DNA of 64,000 nt. Source: CAZWCE01 sp964632505. Lineage in GTDB: Bacteria > Planctomycetota > Planctomycetia > Pirellulales > Thermoguttaceae. The notes below the pieces were generated by a model that saw nothing but the letters and a program-made list of their open reading frames with translations, ran no database searches and was not told where the DNA came from. Where the stretch lies: assembly GCA_964632505.1 (NCBI GenBank), contig CAZWCE010000013.1, positions 62,001 through 126,000 on the forward strand. The letters are read 5' to 3'. The translations under genes and the position numbers were made by a program. Every line of letters begins with the position of its first letter. Within the stretch, counting starts at the first letter, position 1. Shown one piece after another: positions 42,187 through 51,638 of the stretch.

Positions 42187-43992
42187 TCATTGGAGGGTGT
42201 CGGTCGTGCGGCCTGCGGTCATGGGAAGATCCTCTTGGAGGACCCAGATCACCGCCGGCGGCTCCTCACTGACCGATTCCTGCATGAGCCATGCCCTTCG
42301 CTCTGGCGGAGTGGATTGATGAATCACTTCCCGAATGTCCCACACCACCGTCGGGTTGCTTGCGTAGTAGTTGTGCCCCAGGTTCGGACTCAAGTCGATC
42401 CATTCCGGCAAGAAGATGACCGGATCGATTCCCGGGATGGCGGAAAAAGCCTCTCGGGTATCAAGGGCTTCGGAGGCATAGTACTGGTCGAACAAGTCGA
42501 TTTGATACTCTTTCATCAATTGCATGACCTGTTCCAGAAGCAATTTCCGATTCGCACCTCCGATGCGTTCCTCGTCGTTCACCAGATCGGAGAGATTCAG
42601 CGGAAGATCCTTCGGCGAAGAATAGAGCGTGACCCTTTCCCCAAATCGGGGAACGACGGCGACCATTTCCCGGCAGAATTGCTCGATTCCGATGTCCGGC
42701 GCCGCGAGGATGATCTGCTGGAATCCCTTTCCCGCTTCAGGCGGATGATCCCAGCCTCTCAGGGCGGAGGTCAACACGCGATTCCCCATGCTGTGCGCGA
42801 CGATGTTGATCGACTCTGCATCGGTTCCTTCGAGCAGGTGTTGCATGAACTCCCGCAGCTTCTTTCCCGCCTTTTCCGCCATGCGCAGATCCTCCTTGTA
42901 AGAGAGGATCCCTCCCTGAGAAGGCCAACTGTAGAGGACGGGAATGCCTTCGAAATCGATGTCGTAGGCGAGTTGCCCCAATCGCCGGGCTCCGTCCTCG
43001 AACGAGGTGCTGTACCCATGGATAAACAGTAAGAGCGACGGTTTTCCTTCTTTCATGTCTGCGTTGATGGCGGCGAGAAAGTCACTTCGTTTCATCTTCT
43101 TCTTTTCCCGCAGAACGATATGCTTCGCCGGATCTTCCTTCACTTCCAATCGGATCAGCGAAGGCCGTTCCTGCTGGAATGCGATGTGGCAAGGCGGAAT
43201 GGAAACCTGGCACTTGCCGAAATGAAGATGGTCGGGATCCGGCTTGAAATTGAGCACGTTGGCCGAATTTCGGGTTTCCAGCCATGCTCGGCCTGCCGTG
43301 ATCGAAGAAACGGATGTCAAAAGGAGAAAGACGATCGCCGAAACGGCCAGAACGGCATTTCTACGACGAAGCAGAAACAGGATGACGCTCATCGTCGCGA
43401 ACACAGCCAGAATGACCGAAAGATAGAACAGCATCACGAGGGAATCGGGCATTTCTGCGAAGCCGATCACCGGAGTGCGATTCGTACCGAAGTAGAGTGT
43501 AACGGTATCGGTCGATTCTTCGGATTGAAGAGGAAATTCTTCCTCATCGGCCAGCACATACTCCAATTTCCCGGTGGTGGGCTCTTCGATGTTCGGTTCG
43601 GGGGGAAGGTCGGCCGATTCCCGCGGCGAAAGCGAAAACGGCTCCATCTCGAACTCCTTCTCTTCGGCGAGTGGAAAAGAAGGAGGAGGCATGGATCGGC
43701 TTTTTTCGGTTTCCGCTTCCGGAACCGAGCGGGGGGAGTGCCGCTTCGCGCCTTCGTCCGGAGCGGGTTTCAGCGATAGAGATTCAGACGACGGAGAGGA
43801 AGGGCGCCAAATATCTTCCGAGGAAAGCCCCTCCTGCGTTTCTTGATCCGGACGTTTGGATTCGTCTTTCTTCTCCCCGCTTCCGCAACCTTGAAGAAGC
43901 ACAAGAAGGAAGAAAAAGAGTCCCACCACGAGTAAATTCCACGTGGTGGATCGACTGCAAAACGACTTATCGTGTTCCCGATTCATCGGCAT
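42187..43992 (-). CDS. Lipoprotein with transmembrane pair and DUF900 alpha/beta hydrolase domain
   Basis: A 601-residue protein. The N-terminus has a lipobox (LVLLQGC, Cys36), then an acidic low-complexity linker (about 40-170). Two closely spaced hydrophobic helices follow (about 182-207 and 212-230), then the DUF900 hydrolase domain with LFIHGYSTSFEDGA and the nucleophile AHSMGNRVL (Ser about 399). Candidate Asp and His are in AAPDIG and REVIHQ. It looks like a membrane-bound esterase. ATG codons at 43992 and 43986 are both possible. The N-terminal lipid anchor combined with internal TM helices is unusual. Confidence 0.78.
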   Translation of the reverse strand: MPMNREHDKSFCSRSTTWNLLVVGLFFFLLVLLQGCGSGEKKDESKRPDQETQEGLSSEDIWRPSSPSSESLSLKPAPDEGAKRHSPRSVPEAETEKSRSMPPPSFPLAEEKEFEMEPFSLSPRESADLPPEPNIEEPTTGKLEYVLADEEEFPLQSEESTDTVTLYFGTNRTPVIGFAEMPDSLVMLFYLSVILAVFATMSVILFLLRRRNAVLAVSAIVFLLLTSVSSITAGRAWLETRNSANVLNFKPDPDHLHFGKCQVSIPPCHIAFQQERPSLIRLEVKEDPAKHIVLREKKKMKRSDFLAAINADMKEGKPSLLLFIHGYSTSFEDGARRLGQLAYDIDFEGIPVLYSWPSQGGILSYKEDLRMAEKAGKKLREFMQHLLEGTDAESINIVAHSMGNRVLTSALRGWDHPPEAGKGFQQIILAAPDIGIEQFCREMVAVVPRFGERVTLYSSPKDLPLNLSDLVNDEERIGGANRKLLLEQVMQLMKEYQIDLFDQYYASEALDTREAFSAIPGIDPVIFLPEWIDLSPNLGHNYYASNPTVVWDIREVIHQSTPPERRAWLMQESVSEEPPAVIWVLQEDLPMTAGRTTDTLQ

Positions 43993-44166
43993 CCTAGCCT
44001 CACTGACCAGTATTGAGGTGTATACTCCTTCTCGAGGACCGCTTGCATGCGAAGGCTATCAAAACTACGCAAACCGCGGAAGATCAGTTTTTCGAAAACA
44101 CTTGTTTCGCCTCGAGACAGCCATTTTTGGGGAATCCTTCCCCAGGAGTCGATCGGGGGGAAGAGC

Positions 44167-44472
44167 TTACTCCGTCACGGAATCGAATACCCGCAATGTT
44201 TCCCAGTTGTCCTTATGCTTTTCGATATAGCTCTTATGGGCCGGGTGAAACGCATACACATCGAGCGCTTCGCGTGATTCCAGTACCACACAGAGATTGA
44301 CATGAAAATCCTGGTCGTTTGCCGGCCGTTGCATCTCTTCCAGACGCTGAGAAACGGCGTAAAAACGGATATCGGGAATCTCCGAAATGAAACTATGGGA
44401 ATCTGCGATCAAGGTCGCGATCGTTTCGGAACTTGCGTCTTTCAGCTTGAAGAAAACATTGTGTACGATCAT
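44167..44472 (-). CDS. Dabb family (stress-responsive A/B barrel) protein
   Basis: A 101-residue dimeric alpha+beta barrel protein. MIVHNVFFKLKD at the start, YAVSQRLEE and DVYAFHPAHKSYIEKH near the end are typical of the stress-responsive A/B barrel domain, whose members bind small molecules or act as cyclases. It is cytoplasmic. AAAGGA precedes the ATG at 44472; a TTG 6 nt upstream is less likely. It lies 67 nt after the ftsH stop on the same strand and may be co-transcribed with it. Confidence 0.87.
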   Translation of the reverse strand: MIVHNVFFKLKDASSETIATLIADSHSFISEIPDIRFYAVSQRLEEMQRPANDQDFHVNLCVVLESREALDVYAFHPAHKSYIEKHKDNWETLRVFDSVTE

Positions 44473-44539
44473 GATCAATCCTTTCTTGAAAATGAAATTT
44501 TGCCACCGGGGTCACGGCAAAGCTTACTCAAAAACGGGC

Positions 44540-46639
44540 CTACTCTGTTTTTTCATTTTCCCCATTCTTTTCATCCTCTTCGCTTGCCCCATCTTTTTTT
44601 GAGGATTCGACGCCGTTTTCGCCGGATTCCAACTCCTCATCCGATTTGCTTTCTTCCTCCGGGACTTCCGGTTTCTCCTCTTTACGGAACGGCGACGGAC
44701 CGATCAGATCGATGATTCGGGTTTCCTCCAGCTCTTCCTCTTCCTCGAGTTTCCGACTGAGGATCTCCAACTTGTCGCGATGTTCTTGGAGAATCGCGGC
44801 GGCCCGGTCGTAGGCATCGCGGAGAATGCGAACCACCTCCTCGTCGATCACTCGTGCGGTTTCGTCGCTGTATTCCCTGGCTTCGGACATCTCTCGTCCC
44901 AGAAAAGGGTGCGATTCATCGACGCGAAAGGCGATCGGGCCCAGCCGTTCGCTCATCCCCCAGTGGACGACCATCCGGCGTGCCAGTTGGGTTGCCTGCT
45001 TCAGATCCTGTTCCGCTCCGGAGGAGAATTCGTCGAAGAACAGTTTTTCGGCACATCTCCCTCCCATGGCGAAAGCAAGTTGCGCATTCAATTGGGTTTC
45101 ATTGATTCCGAGCTGGTCTTCTTCCGGCAAGACCTGTGTGGCACCGAGGGACCGGCCGCGGGGAATGATCGAAACCTTATGAACCTGCGAGCGGATCGGC
45201 TGGAACCAAGCCACGAGAGTATGCCCTGCTTCATGGCAAGCGGTTTTTCGTTTTTCATCTTCGGAAAGGATCTCTTCGCGCTGGGCGCCGATCATCACTT
45301 TGTCGCGTGCGAAGTTGAAGTCGCTCATCTCGACCTTTTCTTTTCCCTTTCGCGTCGCCCAGAGTGTGGCTTCGTTCACGAGATTGCGGATGTCGGCGCC
45401 GGTGAAACCGACGGTTCCCTTCGCCAGCCGCTCAAGATCGACATCCTCTTCCAACGGGATACCCTTGATGTGCACCTTGAAAATGGCGATTCTCCCCTTG
45501 AGTGTGGGGCGATCGACGGTGACATGACGATCGAAGCGGCCGGGACGAAGAAGGGCGGGATCCAAGACATCGGGGCGATTGGTCGCGGCCATGACCATGA
45601 CCGACTCGCTGGGGGTGAAACCGTCCATTTCGCTGAGGATTTGGTTCAGCGTCTGCTCCCGTTCGTCGTGACCACCGCCAAGTCCGGTTCCCCGGTGACG
45701 GCCGACGGCATCGATCTCGTCGACGAAGAGAATCGCCGGCGAATGCTCCTTGGCGGTATTGAACAGATCGCGAACCCGGCTGGCCCCCACCCCCACGAAC
45801 ATCTGAATGAATTCCGATCCGTTGATCGAGAAGAACGGCACTTCCGCTTCCCCCGCGACGGCTCGGGCCAGAAGCGTCTTTCCCGAACCGGGAGGGCCGA
45901 CCAGCAAGGTTCCCTTGGGGACCCGGGCTCCCATTCTGATAAACTTGTCGGGATCCTTCAGGTAATCGACGATCTCCTTGAGTTCGTTCTTCACCCCTTC
46001 GAGTCCCGCGACATCGTCGAAGGTGATTTCCTGACTGCCCATTTCGTAGCGTTTCGCCGGACTGCGGTTGAAGCCGCTGACCATGCCGCCCATCATTTGC
46101 TCGCGGGTTCGACGGACCATCATCCATACGGCGAAGAGGACGCCGAAGGTCAAGATCATCGAAAATGTCAGCATCCAGACCATGTAATCGGGGGGGCGTG
46201 TGGCCGTGTAATTCCCCCCCAATTGACGGCGAAATTGCTGGTCCAATTCGGGATCAGCCAAGGCGAACGGAGGGATTTCCGTCGAGAAATGTTCGTGGAC
46301 TTCCTTCGGGGTCGTCTCTTTCGACTCGAAACTGAGCGATGCCAACGGGGGAGTCTCCTTGAATTTCCCTTTGATGCGCTCACCCAGAATCGTGACGCTC
46401 TCGATGTTCTCCTCTTCGAACTGCGACATGAAATCGCCCCAGGTGATTTTCGTCCGCTTGGTCGCGCTGCCGGAATAGACGAGCAACGCGATGATGAGCA
46501 CAACGACCAGAATCAAGAAAAAGGTCATCGTTCCCGAGCGTTGCGGCGGGGCGGAGGGGGGAAGCGGTCGGCGAGGATTTGGTTTTTCAGGGGGGGTATT
46601 CTCCTTATCAGGACGTTTATTTTCCGGGGAATCCGGCAT
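44540..46639 (-). CDS. ftsH: ATP-dependent zinc metalloprotease FtsH
   Basis: A membrane-anchored AAA protease for membrane and regulatory protein turnover. The 699 residues have a charged Pro-rich N-terminus, TM1 (FFLILVVVLIIALLVY), a periplasmic domain, TM2 (MLTFSMILTFGVLFAVWMM), Walker A GPPGSGKT (about 248-255), Walker B LFVDEIDAVG, the second region of homology PGRFDRHV, and the zinc site HEAGH (about 466-470). The C-terminus is a ~65-residue Glu/Lys-rich tail. The start at 46639 (MPDSPENKR) is chosen for AAGGGAG just upstream. Planctomycetes often carry several FtsH paralogues. Confidence 0.95.
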   Translation of the reverse strand: MPDSPENKRPDKENTPPEKPNPRRPLPPSAPPQRSGTMTFFLILVVVLIIALLVYSGSATKRTKITWGDFMSQFEEENIESVTILGERIKGKFKETPPLASLSFESKETTPKEVHEHFSTEIPPFALADPELDQQFRRQLGGNYTATRPPDYMVWMLTFSMILTFGVLFAVWMMVRRTREQMMGGMVSGFNRSPAKRYEMGSQEITFDDVAGLEGVKNELKEIVDYLKDPDKFIRMGARVPKGTLLVGPPGSGKTLLARAVAGEAEVPFFSINGSEFIQMFVGVGASRVRDLFNTAKEHSPAILFVDEIDAVGRHRGTGLGGGHDEREQTLNQILSEMDGFTPSESVMVMAATNRPDVLDPALLRPGRFDRHVTVDRPTLKGRIAIFKVHIKGIPLEEDVDLERLAKGTVGFTGADIRNLVNEATLWATRKGKEKVEMSDFNFARDKVMIGAQREEILSEDEKRKTACHEAGHTLVAWFQPIRSQVHKVSIIPRGRSLGATQVLPEEDQLGINETQLNAQLAFAMGGRCAEKLFFDEFSSGAEQDLKQATQLARRMVVHWGMSERLGPIAFRVDESHPFLGREMSEAREYSDETARVIDEEVVRILRDAYDRAAAILQEHRDKLEILSRKLEEEEELEETRIIDLIGPSPFRKEEKPEVPEEESKSDEELESGENGVESSKKDGASEEDEKNGENEKTE

Positions 46640-47596
46640 TTCTTCTCCCTTGTCTCGATAACTTGGTGATATCATCATGAATCATGAAGCTTCGCATCGT
46701 GAATGAACCTTCCCGACGGCACCTTTGCCCGATGAAACCGGAAATATCCAACGCCTTTCGGGGGAAAGGGGGATCGACCATGCAAAGACTGATACGATTT
46801 TTCTTTTCCCCTCTCCACCATGTCTCGGGGCGGCTGGGAATCGAAGTGCTCTATTTTAACGCATGGATCAGCTCTTGGCGACTATTTCCTCCATCCCAGC
46901 AATAAAGTTTGCGAAAAAATCCGGTACTTTTTATTCGTGCAGGCAAGGTAAAAGGAGACAACCATGCCACGATCGACGGGCCGGTGCCATGAACGTCCGC
47001 CGCCACCCCAGAAAGGGAGGAGCATCTCCCCGTCGCGATTCTGCGACGGAGAGCATCAAGGGCTTTTGGCTTTGTGACAGGTTTCTGCGCATTCGGGTCA
47101 TGGTCGCGGCATCGGTGAAAGATCGAATCGTCGACTCGCCCCGACCGCGATTTCTCCCACTCCCACGAAAACGCGAGGAAGGCCCTGTGAGAAAAAAAGG
47201 TCCGGGTGGGTATTTGACTCGTTCATTCGAGCGAATCGTTTCATTCGGTAAAATGGTCAGGACAATCAATGTTTTCCAGTCAAAAAGTTGTCAAAACAGA
47301 ACTGCCATGTTGACCGGAGCTTACGTACAAAGTAGATATTTTTCAACCGGACGGCTTTTGCCACATTCCAGCGGAGGTTCACGCATCCGACCGACCGAAA
47401 TCGGTCTGTCCCGATTCCGAGCAGGAACTTCGGTCGCAAAAGGAACTTTCGCAAAGGCACGCTGGAAGCTTCTCGGAAGCGGCTCGCATTGGATGTCCAC
47501 GCGAACTAGGTTTTGGATCATCCAATCGGAAAAAACCGGTTTCTCTCGCCTCGCCACTTGTGGAGAAGAATCGACTTTTGATATTGTGGGGAATTC
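46640..47596. other. Long region without a confident gene
   Basis: About 950 bases between divergent ftsH and the NtrC-type regulator. It contains one very short ORF with a good ribosome site (46964-47077). A longer open frame (46863-47600) lacks a domain and a ribosome site and has biased, shadow-like composition, so I reject it. I found no tRNA, known riboswitch or clear promoter. The last 60 bases lead into the regulator. Confidence 0.5.
46964..47077 (+). CDS. Possible small protein, 37 residues
   Basis: An ORF with an excellent ribosome site (AAAGGAGA, 6-13 nt before the ATG). The product is Pro/Arg/Ser-rich with two Cys, without TM helix or recognised motif. Nothing but the ribosome site supports it; it could be a leader peptide or chance. 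Confidence 0.25.
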   Translation: MPRSTGRCHERPPPPQKGRSISPSRFCDGEHQGLLAL

Positions 47597-49024
47597 ATGA
47601 TGGTAAAAAGTTCTGTGAAAGGACTGATTCTACTAGTTGACGATGACCGCCAAGTTCTCACCTCGATGAGCGATTGGCTCAGAAGTTGTGGGTACGAAGT
47701 GGATACCGCCTCGGGTTTGGCGTCGGCGCGCCAAATGCTTTCCCACACGATCTACGACATTGCGCTGGTCGATATTCGCCTTGGGGATGGGGACGGATTC
47801 GACCTGCTTCAGGAAATCAATGAAAAGAAGGTCGGGACCTCGGTGATCCTGATTACCGGGTACGGAACCGTGGAGTCGGCCGTGGCGGCTCTGAAAGCCG
47901 GTGCGTTCGATTTCTTGACCAAACCCCTGATCGACCAGGAACTCGAACTCTCGATCGAACGAGCGCTCAATCAACAGCGCGTCATGAACGAGAACTCCAG
48001 CCTGAAGAATCAGCTTCAAATGCGCTATGGGCTCGAAAACATCGTCGGTCACGACCATCGTATGCAGAAGATCTACGATATGATCGAAAGTGTGGCGGAC
48101 ACCCGAGCCACGATTCTCATCACGGGGGAAAGCGGGACGGGGAAGTCGCTCATCGCCCGGGCGATTCACTACCGCAGCAATCGGCGCGAGAATCCTTTCG
48201 TGGAAGTCGCGTGCGGAGCGCTTCCGGAAACACTACTCGAGAGCGAACTGTTCGGTCATGTCGCCGGTTCGTTCACGGGAGCGGCGGGCGATAAGACCGG
48301 GAAATTTCTCCAAGCCGACCGAGGGACTATTTTTCTCGACGAGATCGGCAACTCCAGCCAGGGAATGCAGGTGAAGCTGCTGCGTGTTCTGCAGGAGCTT
48401 GCGTTCGAGCCGGTCGGCGGAAACGAGACGCTCCACGTCGACACGCGGGTCATCCTCGCGACGAATGAGAATCTCACCAAGGCGGTCGAGGAAAAACGAT
48501 TCCGCCAGGATCTGTATTATCGGATCAACGTGATCAACATCGAACTGCCACCGCTCCGCGAACGCATCGGCGACATCCCGCTTCTGGCCCGTCATTTTCT
48601 CGACGAAGTGCGCCGAGAGACGGGAAAGGATATTTCGGATTTCGATCCTCGTGCCATCGACGCCCTGCAGTCGTATTCCTGGCCCGGCAACGTGCGGGAA
48701 TTGCAAAACGTCGTCGAACGCTCCGTCCTTCTCGGCAAGGGCCACGTCGTGACGCTGGAAGATCTTCCGGAAACGATCTTGGGTGATTCCCCCACCACCT
48801 ATTCCAATGAACCGGTAGGCAATAAAACGCTCAAGGAAGCGCTGGAAGGCCCGGAACGGAAAATCATTCAAGAAGTGCTTGAAAGCAATCAGTGGAATCG
48901 CAATGCCACGGCCGATGCCCTGGGCATCAATCGCACGACGCTTTACAAGAAGATGAAGCGTCTGGGACTCGATGATGCCCCTCGGGGAACGGTGTCGCAA
49001 GACGGTTCGTTCGCCTCCAGATAG
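47597..49024 (+). CDS. Sigma54-dependent response regulator (NtrC family)
   Basis: A 475-residue transcription activator. The receiver domain has acidic residues at 15-17, phosphoacceptor Asp59 (LVDIRLGDGDG), Thr87 and Lys109. The AAA+ domain carries Walker A GESGTGKS (177-184), a sigma54-contact loop reading GSFTGA (224-229; usual GAFTGA) and Walker B GTIFLDEIGN. The C-terminal Fis-type HTH includes NRNATADALGINRTTLYKKMKR. It would activate sigma54 promoters after phosphorylation by an unidentified kinase; none is adjacent. The start follows GTGGGGA. Confidence 0.93.
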   Translation: MMVKSSVKGLILLVDDDRQVLTSMSDWLRSCGYEVDTASGLASARQMLSHTIYDIALVDIRLGDGDGFDLLQEINEKKVGTSVILITGYGTVESAVAALKAGAFDFLTKPLIDQELELSIERALNQQRVMNENSSLKNQLQMRYGLENIVGHDHRMQKIYDMIESVADTRATILITGESGTGKSLIARAIHYRSNRRENPFVEVACGALPETLLESELFGHVAGSFTGAAGDKTGKFLQADRGTIFLDEIGNSSQGMQVKLLRVLQELAFEPVGGNETLHVDTRVILATNENLTKAVEEKRFRQDLYYRINVINIELPPLRERIGDIPLLARHFLDEVRRETGKDISDFDPRAIDALQSYSWPGNVRELQNVVERSVLLGKGHVVTLEDLPETILGDSPTTYSNEPVGNKTLKEALEGPERKIIQEVLESNQWNRNATADALGINRTTLYKKMKRLGLDDAPRGTVSQDGSFASR

Positions 49025-49144
49025 GCGCAATCCCTGGAGCTTCTCGGTTTCAGCCGGCGGCGTTTTCTTTTTACTTCCCTGAGAATCTACGCACCCATTC
49101 TTGCGAAGTTCTTTCTGCAGAAACTCCCCTTCCGCGATCGTTTC

Positions 49145-49153
49145 TGGTAGAAT
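49145..49153 (+). promoter_or_regulatory. Extended -10 promoter before the five-blade propeller gene
   Basis: TGGTAGAAT gives an extended -10 (TGnTAGAAT) about 61 nt upstream of the start codon. No good -35 is visible, as is common for extended -10 promoters. Confidence 0.4.
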
Positions 49154-49216
49154 GCGCCATGTCGCGACTTCTTTCTCGTCGCCGTCATTCCATTCAATCA
49201 GAAGCGGACCGAAGTG

Positions 49217-50248
49217 ATGTTGGAACTCACCTTTTCACGACTAAGTGCACGATCTCAAAACTCTTCTGTTCTTGTCGTCACCTCTTGTTTTTTGCTGATG
49301 CTGCTTTCTCCATCAGCCATTCCTGAGGAGCTTCCGGCTCGTGGTGCCGAAAAGCCGGTGATCGACGGAGAATGGATCAAGATCGCAGGCAATCCGGATC
49401 TTGGAGCGTACACTTCCAAGAAACAGCAGCCGGTCGATTTCGGCATCTGGCAGGCCGCCGACGGGACCTGGCAATTATGGTCCTGCATTCGCCATACCAA
49501 GTGTGGTGGGCATACGCGGCTTTTCTATCGCTGGGAGGGAGAACATCTGACCGATCCGGATTGGAGGCCGATGGGAATCGCCATGGAGGCCGACGAGGCG
49601 TTCGACGAGAATCGCGGCGGGCTCCAAGCGCCCCATGTCATTCACTGGCACGGAGAATATTGGATGTTTTACGGCGACTGGGGCGATATCTGCCTCGCCA
49701 AGAGCCGGGACGGCAAGACATTCCACCGCGTGGACATCCGAGATGGGAAACCTCAGCTTTTCAGCGGTCCGATGAACAATACCCGCGATGCGATGGTTCT
49801 CCGCGTCGACGACACGTGGTACTGCTATTACACCGGACACACGCCGGAGAAATCCTCCCGTTTCGATTGTGCCGTTTTCTGCCGCACTTCCGAGGATTTG
49901 ATGCACTGGAGCGACGCGGCCATCGTTTCGGCCGGCGGCAGCGCTGATCCGAAATCGAACTGGTATGGGGGGAGTTGCGAGTGTCCTTTCGTCGAAAAGC
50001 GGGGCGAATACTTCTACCTCTTCCGGAATCAGGTCTACGGACACCAAGCATTGAACACCCAATATTGTTCGAAGGATCCCCTTGATTTCGGAATCGATTC
50101 CGATGAGAAGGTCATCGGTACCCTGTCGGTCGCGGCGCCGGAGATCATCCTTCATCAGGGACGATATTTCATCGCAAGTCTGCTTCCCGGACTCGACGGC
50201 ATTCGAATCGCCCCATTGAAATGGGTTCCGCTTGCAAAGCAGGAGTAG
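49217..50248 (+). CDS. Secreted five-bladed beta-propeller glycoside hydrolase-like protein
   Basis: A 343-residue exported protein of the GH43/GH32/GH117-like propeller type. A hydrophobic signal (VLVVTSCFLLMLLSPSA) is followed by repeated blades with DGTWQLWSCIRH, LQAPHVIHWHGEYWMFYGDW, TRDAMVLRVDDTWYCYY and ECPFVEKRGEYFYLF. The acidic catalytic residues of GH43 are plausible but not assigned. It probably trims terminal sugars. The start is uncertain (GTG 49214 or ATG 49217). It opens the second carbohydrate cluster and is followed 94 nt later by a PQQ-propeller gene. Confidence 0.78.
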   Translation: MLELTFSRLSARSQNSSVLVVTSCFLLMLLSPSAIPEELPARGAEKPVIDGEWIKIAGNPDLGAYTSKKQQPVDFGIWQAADGTWQLWSCIRHTKCGGHTRLFYRWEGEHLTDPDWRPMGIAMEADEAFDENRGGLQAPHVIHWHGEYWMFYGDWGDICLAKSRDGKTFHRVDIRDGKPQLFSGPMNNTRDAMVLRVDDTWYCYYTGHTPEKSSRFDCAVFCRTSEDLMHWSDAAIVSAGGSADPKSNWYGGSCECPFVEKRGEYFYLFRNQVYGHQALNTQYCSKDPLDFGIDSDEKVIGTLSVAAPEIILHQGRYFIASLLPGLDGIRIAPLKWVPLAKQE

Positions 50249-50342
50249 CAATGGACGACTCCCATTGAGCACGTATCGGCAAAAACAACACCCCAATCAT
50301 CACCACTGATTGATGACGGCAACCAAATAGCGAGGAGAGATA

Positions 50343-51638
50343 ATGAACATGCGATCATTTAATACTGTTTTTTGTTTGTCGACGGCGTTGATGATTCCCT
50401 TTTTTTCTTTCAATGTTCTGAGGGCTGAGGATTCCAATCAATGGCCGCGGTGGCGCGGTCCGGGGGCTTACGGGAGTATCGAAGCCAACGACTTTCCCGT
50501 CACTCTCGATGAAAGCACGCTCCTTTGGAAAGCTCCCTTGCCGGGCAAGGGGTGTTCCACTCCCATCGTATGGAACGAATTCCTCTATCTCACGGCTCCG
50601 GTTGAGGAAAAGGATGCGCTGCTCTGCTTCGATTGGAACGGAGAGGAACAGTGGAGTACCGCTTTCGAGAAAGAAGACCCCGGGAAGCATCGCAACGCCT
50701 CGGGCTGCAATGCTTCTCCGGTGACCGACGGCGACCTGGTGTTCGTCTACTTCAAGAGCGGCACCTTGGCGGCGGTGACGATGGACGGTGAGGTCCGTTG
50801 GGAAATCGACATCGTCGAACGATACGGCCCCGAGGATCGATTCTGGGACCAGGGGACATCTCCCGTTTTGACGAAGAATCATGTGATTCTCGCCCGAATG
50901 CATGCCGGCGATTCCTGGGTCGCCGCCTTCGACAAAGCTACCGGAGAGTTGGCCTGGAAGCAGCCCCGCAACTATGAAACGCCGGTCGAGGCCGACCAAT
51001 GCTACACCACTCCGCTGGTGATCGAATTCCAAGGCAAGCAGGCGGTGCTGGTCTGGGGGGCGCAGCACGTGACGATCCACGATGCGGCAACCGGTGAAGT
51101 GCTTTGGGCTTGCGGCGGCTTCAATCCCGAAGGGAAAAAACTTTGGCCGGCAATCTCGAATCCCGTGATCCTGGGCGAAACGCTCGTGCTCTGTTACGGT
51201 CGGAACGATCGCCGTCAACCGCGACTTCACGGGCTCCGGCTGGCCGGAAGCGGCGACGTGACCGAAACCTGCCGTCTCTGGAGTCGGGACGACACCGGCG
51301 CATTCGTTCCTTCCCCCGTCGCCTGGCGGGGGCATGTCTATTTGGTACGAGACGGAGGCGAAGTGGAATGCATCGATCCTACTTCCGGAAAAACGCTCTG
51401 GCAAGAGACCTTGCCCAAGAGTCGTTCCGATTTCTACGCTTCTCCGGTGATCGCTGGGGGGAAACTCTACGCCGTGCGTGAAGACGGCGTCGCCTTCGTG
51501 ATGTCGGTGACGAGCGCGTCTTGCGAAATCCTGTCGGAAAACGACTTGGAGGAACCGGTCATCGGCTCCCCCGTGGCGGTCGGGGGGCGTCTCTTCATTC
51601 GCGGGGAGAATCATCTGTTCTGCTTCGCCTCGCCGTGA
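50343..51638 (+). CDS. Secreted PQQ-type beta-propeller protein
   Basis: A 431-residue exported protein with a signal peptide (cleavage LRA-ED) and the planctomycete opening WPRWRGPGAYG, followed by PQQ/BamB-like blades (LLCFDWNGEEQWSTAF, VAAFDKATGELAWKQ, VECIDPTSGKTLWQETL). There are no cytochrome motifs, and PQQ ligands cannot be confirmed; it may be a structural or binding propeller. GAGGAG before the ATG is strong. Its last 44 bases overlap the 3' end of the convergent methyltransferase gene. Confidence 0.82.
   Translation: MNMRSFNTVFCLSTALMIPFFSFNVLRAEDSNQWPRWRGPGAYGSIEANDFPVTLDESTLLWKAPLPGKGCSTPIVWNEFLYLTAPVEEKDALLCFDWNGEEQWSTAFEKEDPGKHRNASGCNASPVTDGDLVFVYFKSGTLAAVTMDGEVRWEIDIVERYGPEDRFWDQGTSPVLTKNHVILARMHAGDSWVAAFDKATGELAWKQPRNYETPVEADQCYTTPLVIEFQGKQAVLVWGAQHVTIHDAATGEVLWACGGFNPEGKKLWPAISNPVILGETLVLCYGRNDRRQPRLHGLRLAGSGDVTETCRLWSRDDTGAFVPSPVAWRGHVYLVRDGGEVECIDPTSGKTLWQETLPKSRSDFYASPVIAGGKLYAVREDGVAFVMSVTSASCEILSENDLEEPVIGSPVAVGGRLFIRGENHLFCFASP

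Noticed and set aside
44780..46669. 629-codon plus-strand open frame
   Set aside because: Antisense shadow of ftsH; no recognisable domain.
46863..47600. 245-codon open frame before the NtrC-type regulator
   Set aside because: No ribosome site, Arg/Ser-rich shadow-like composition, no domain.
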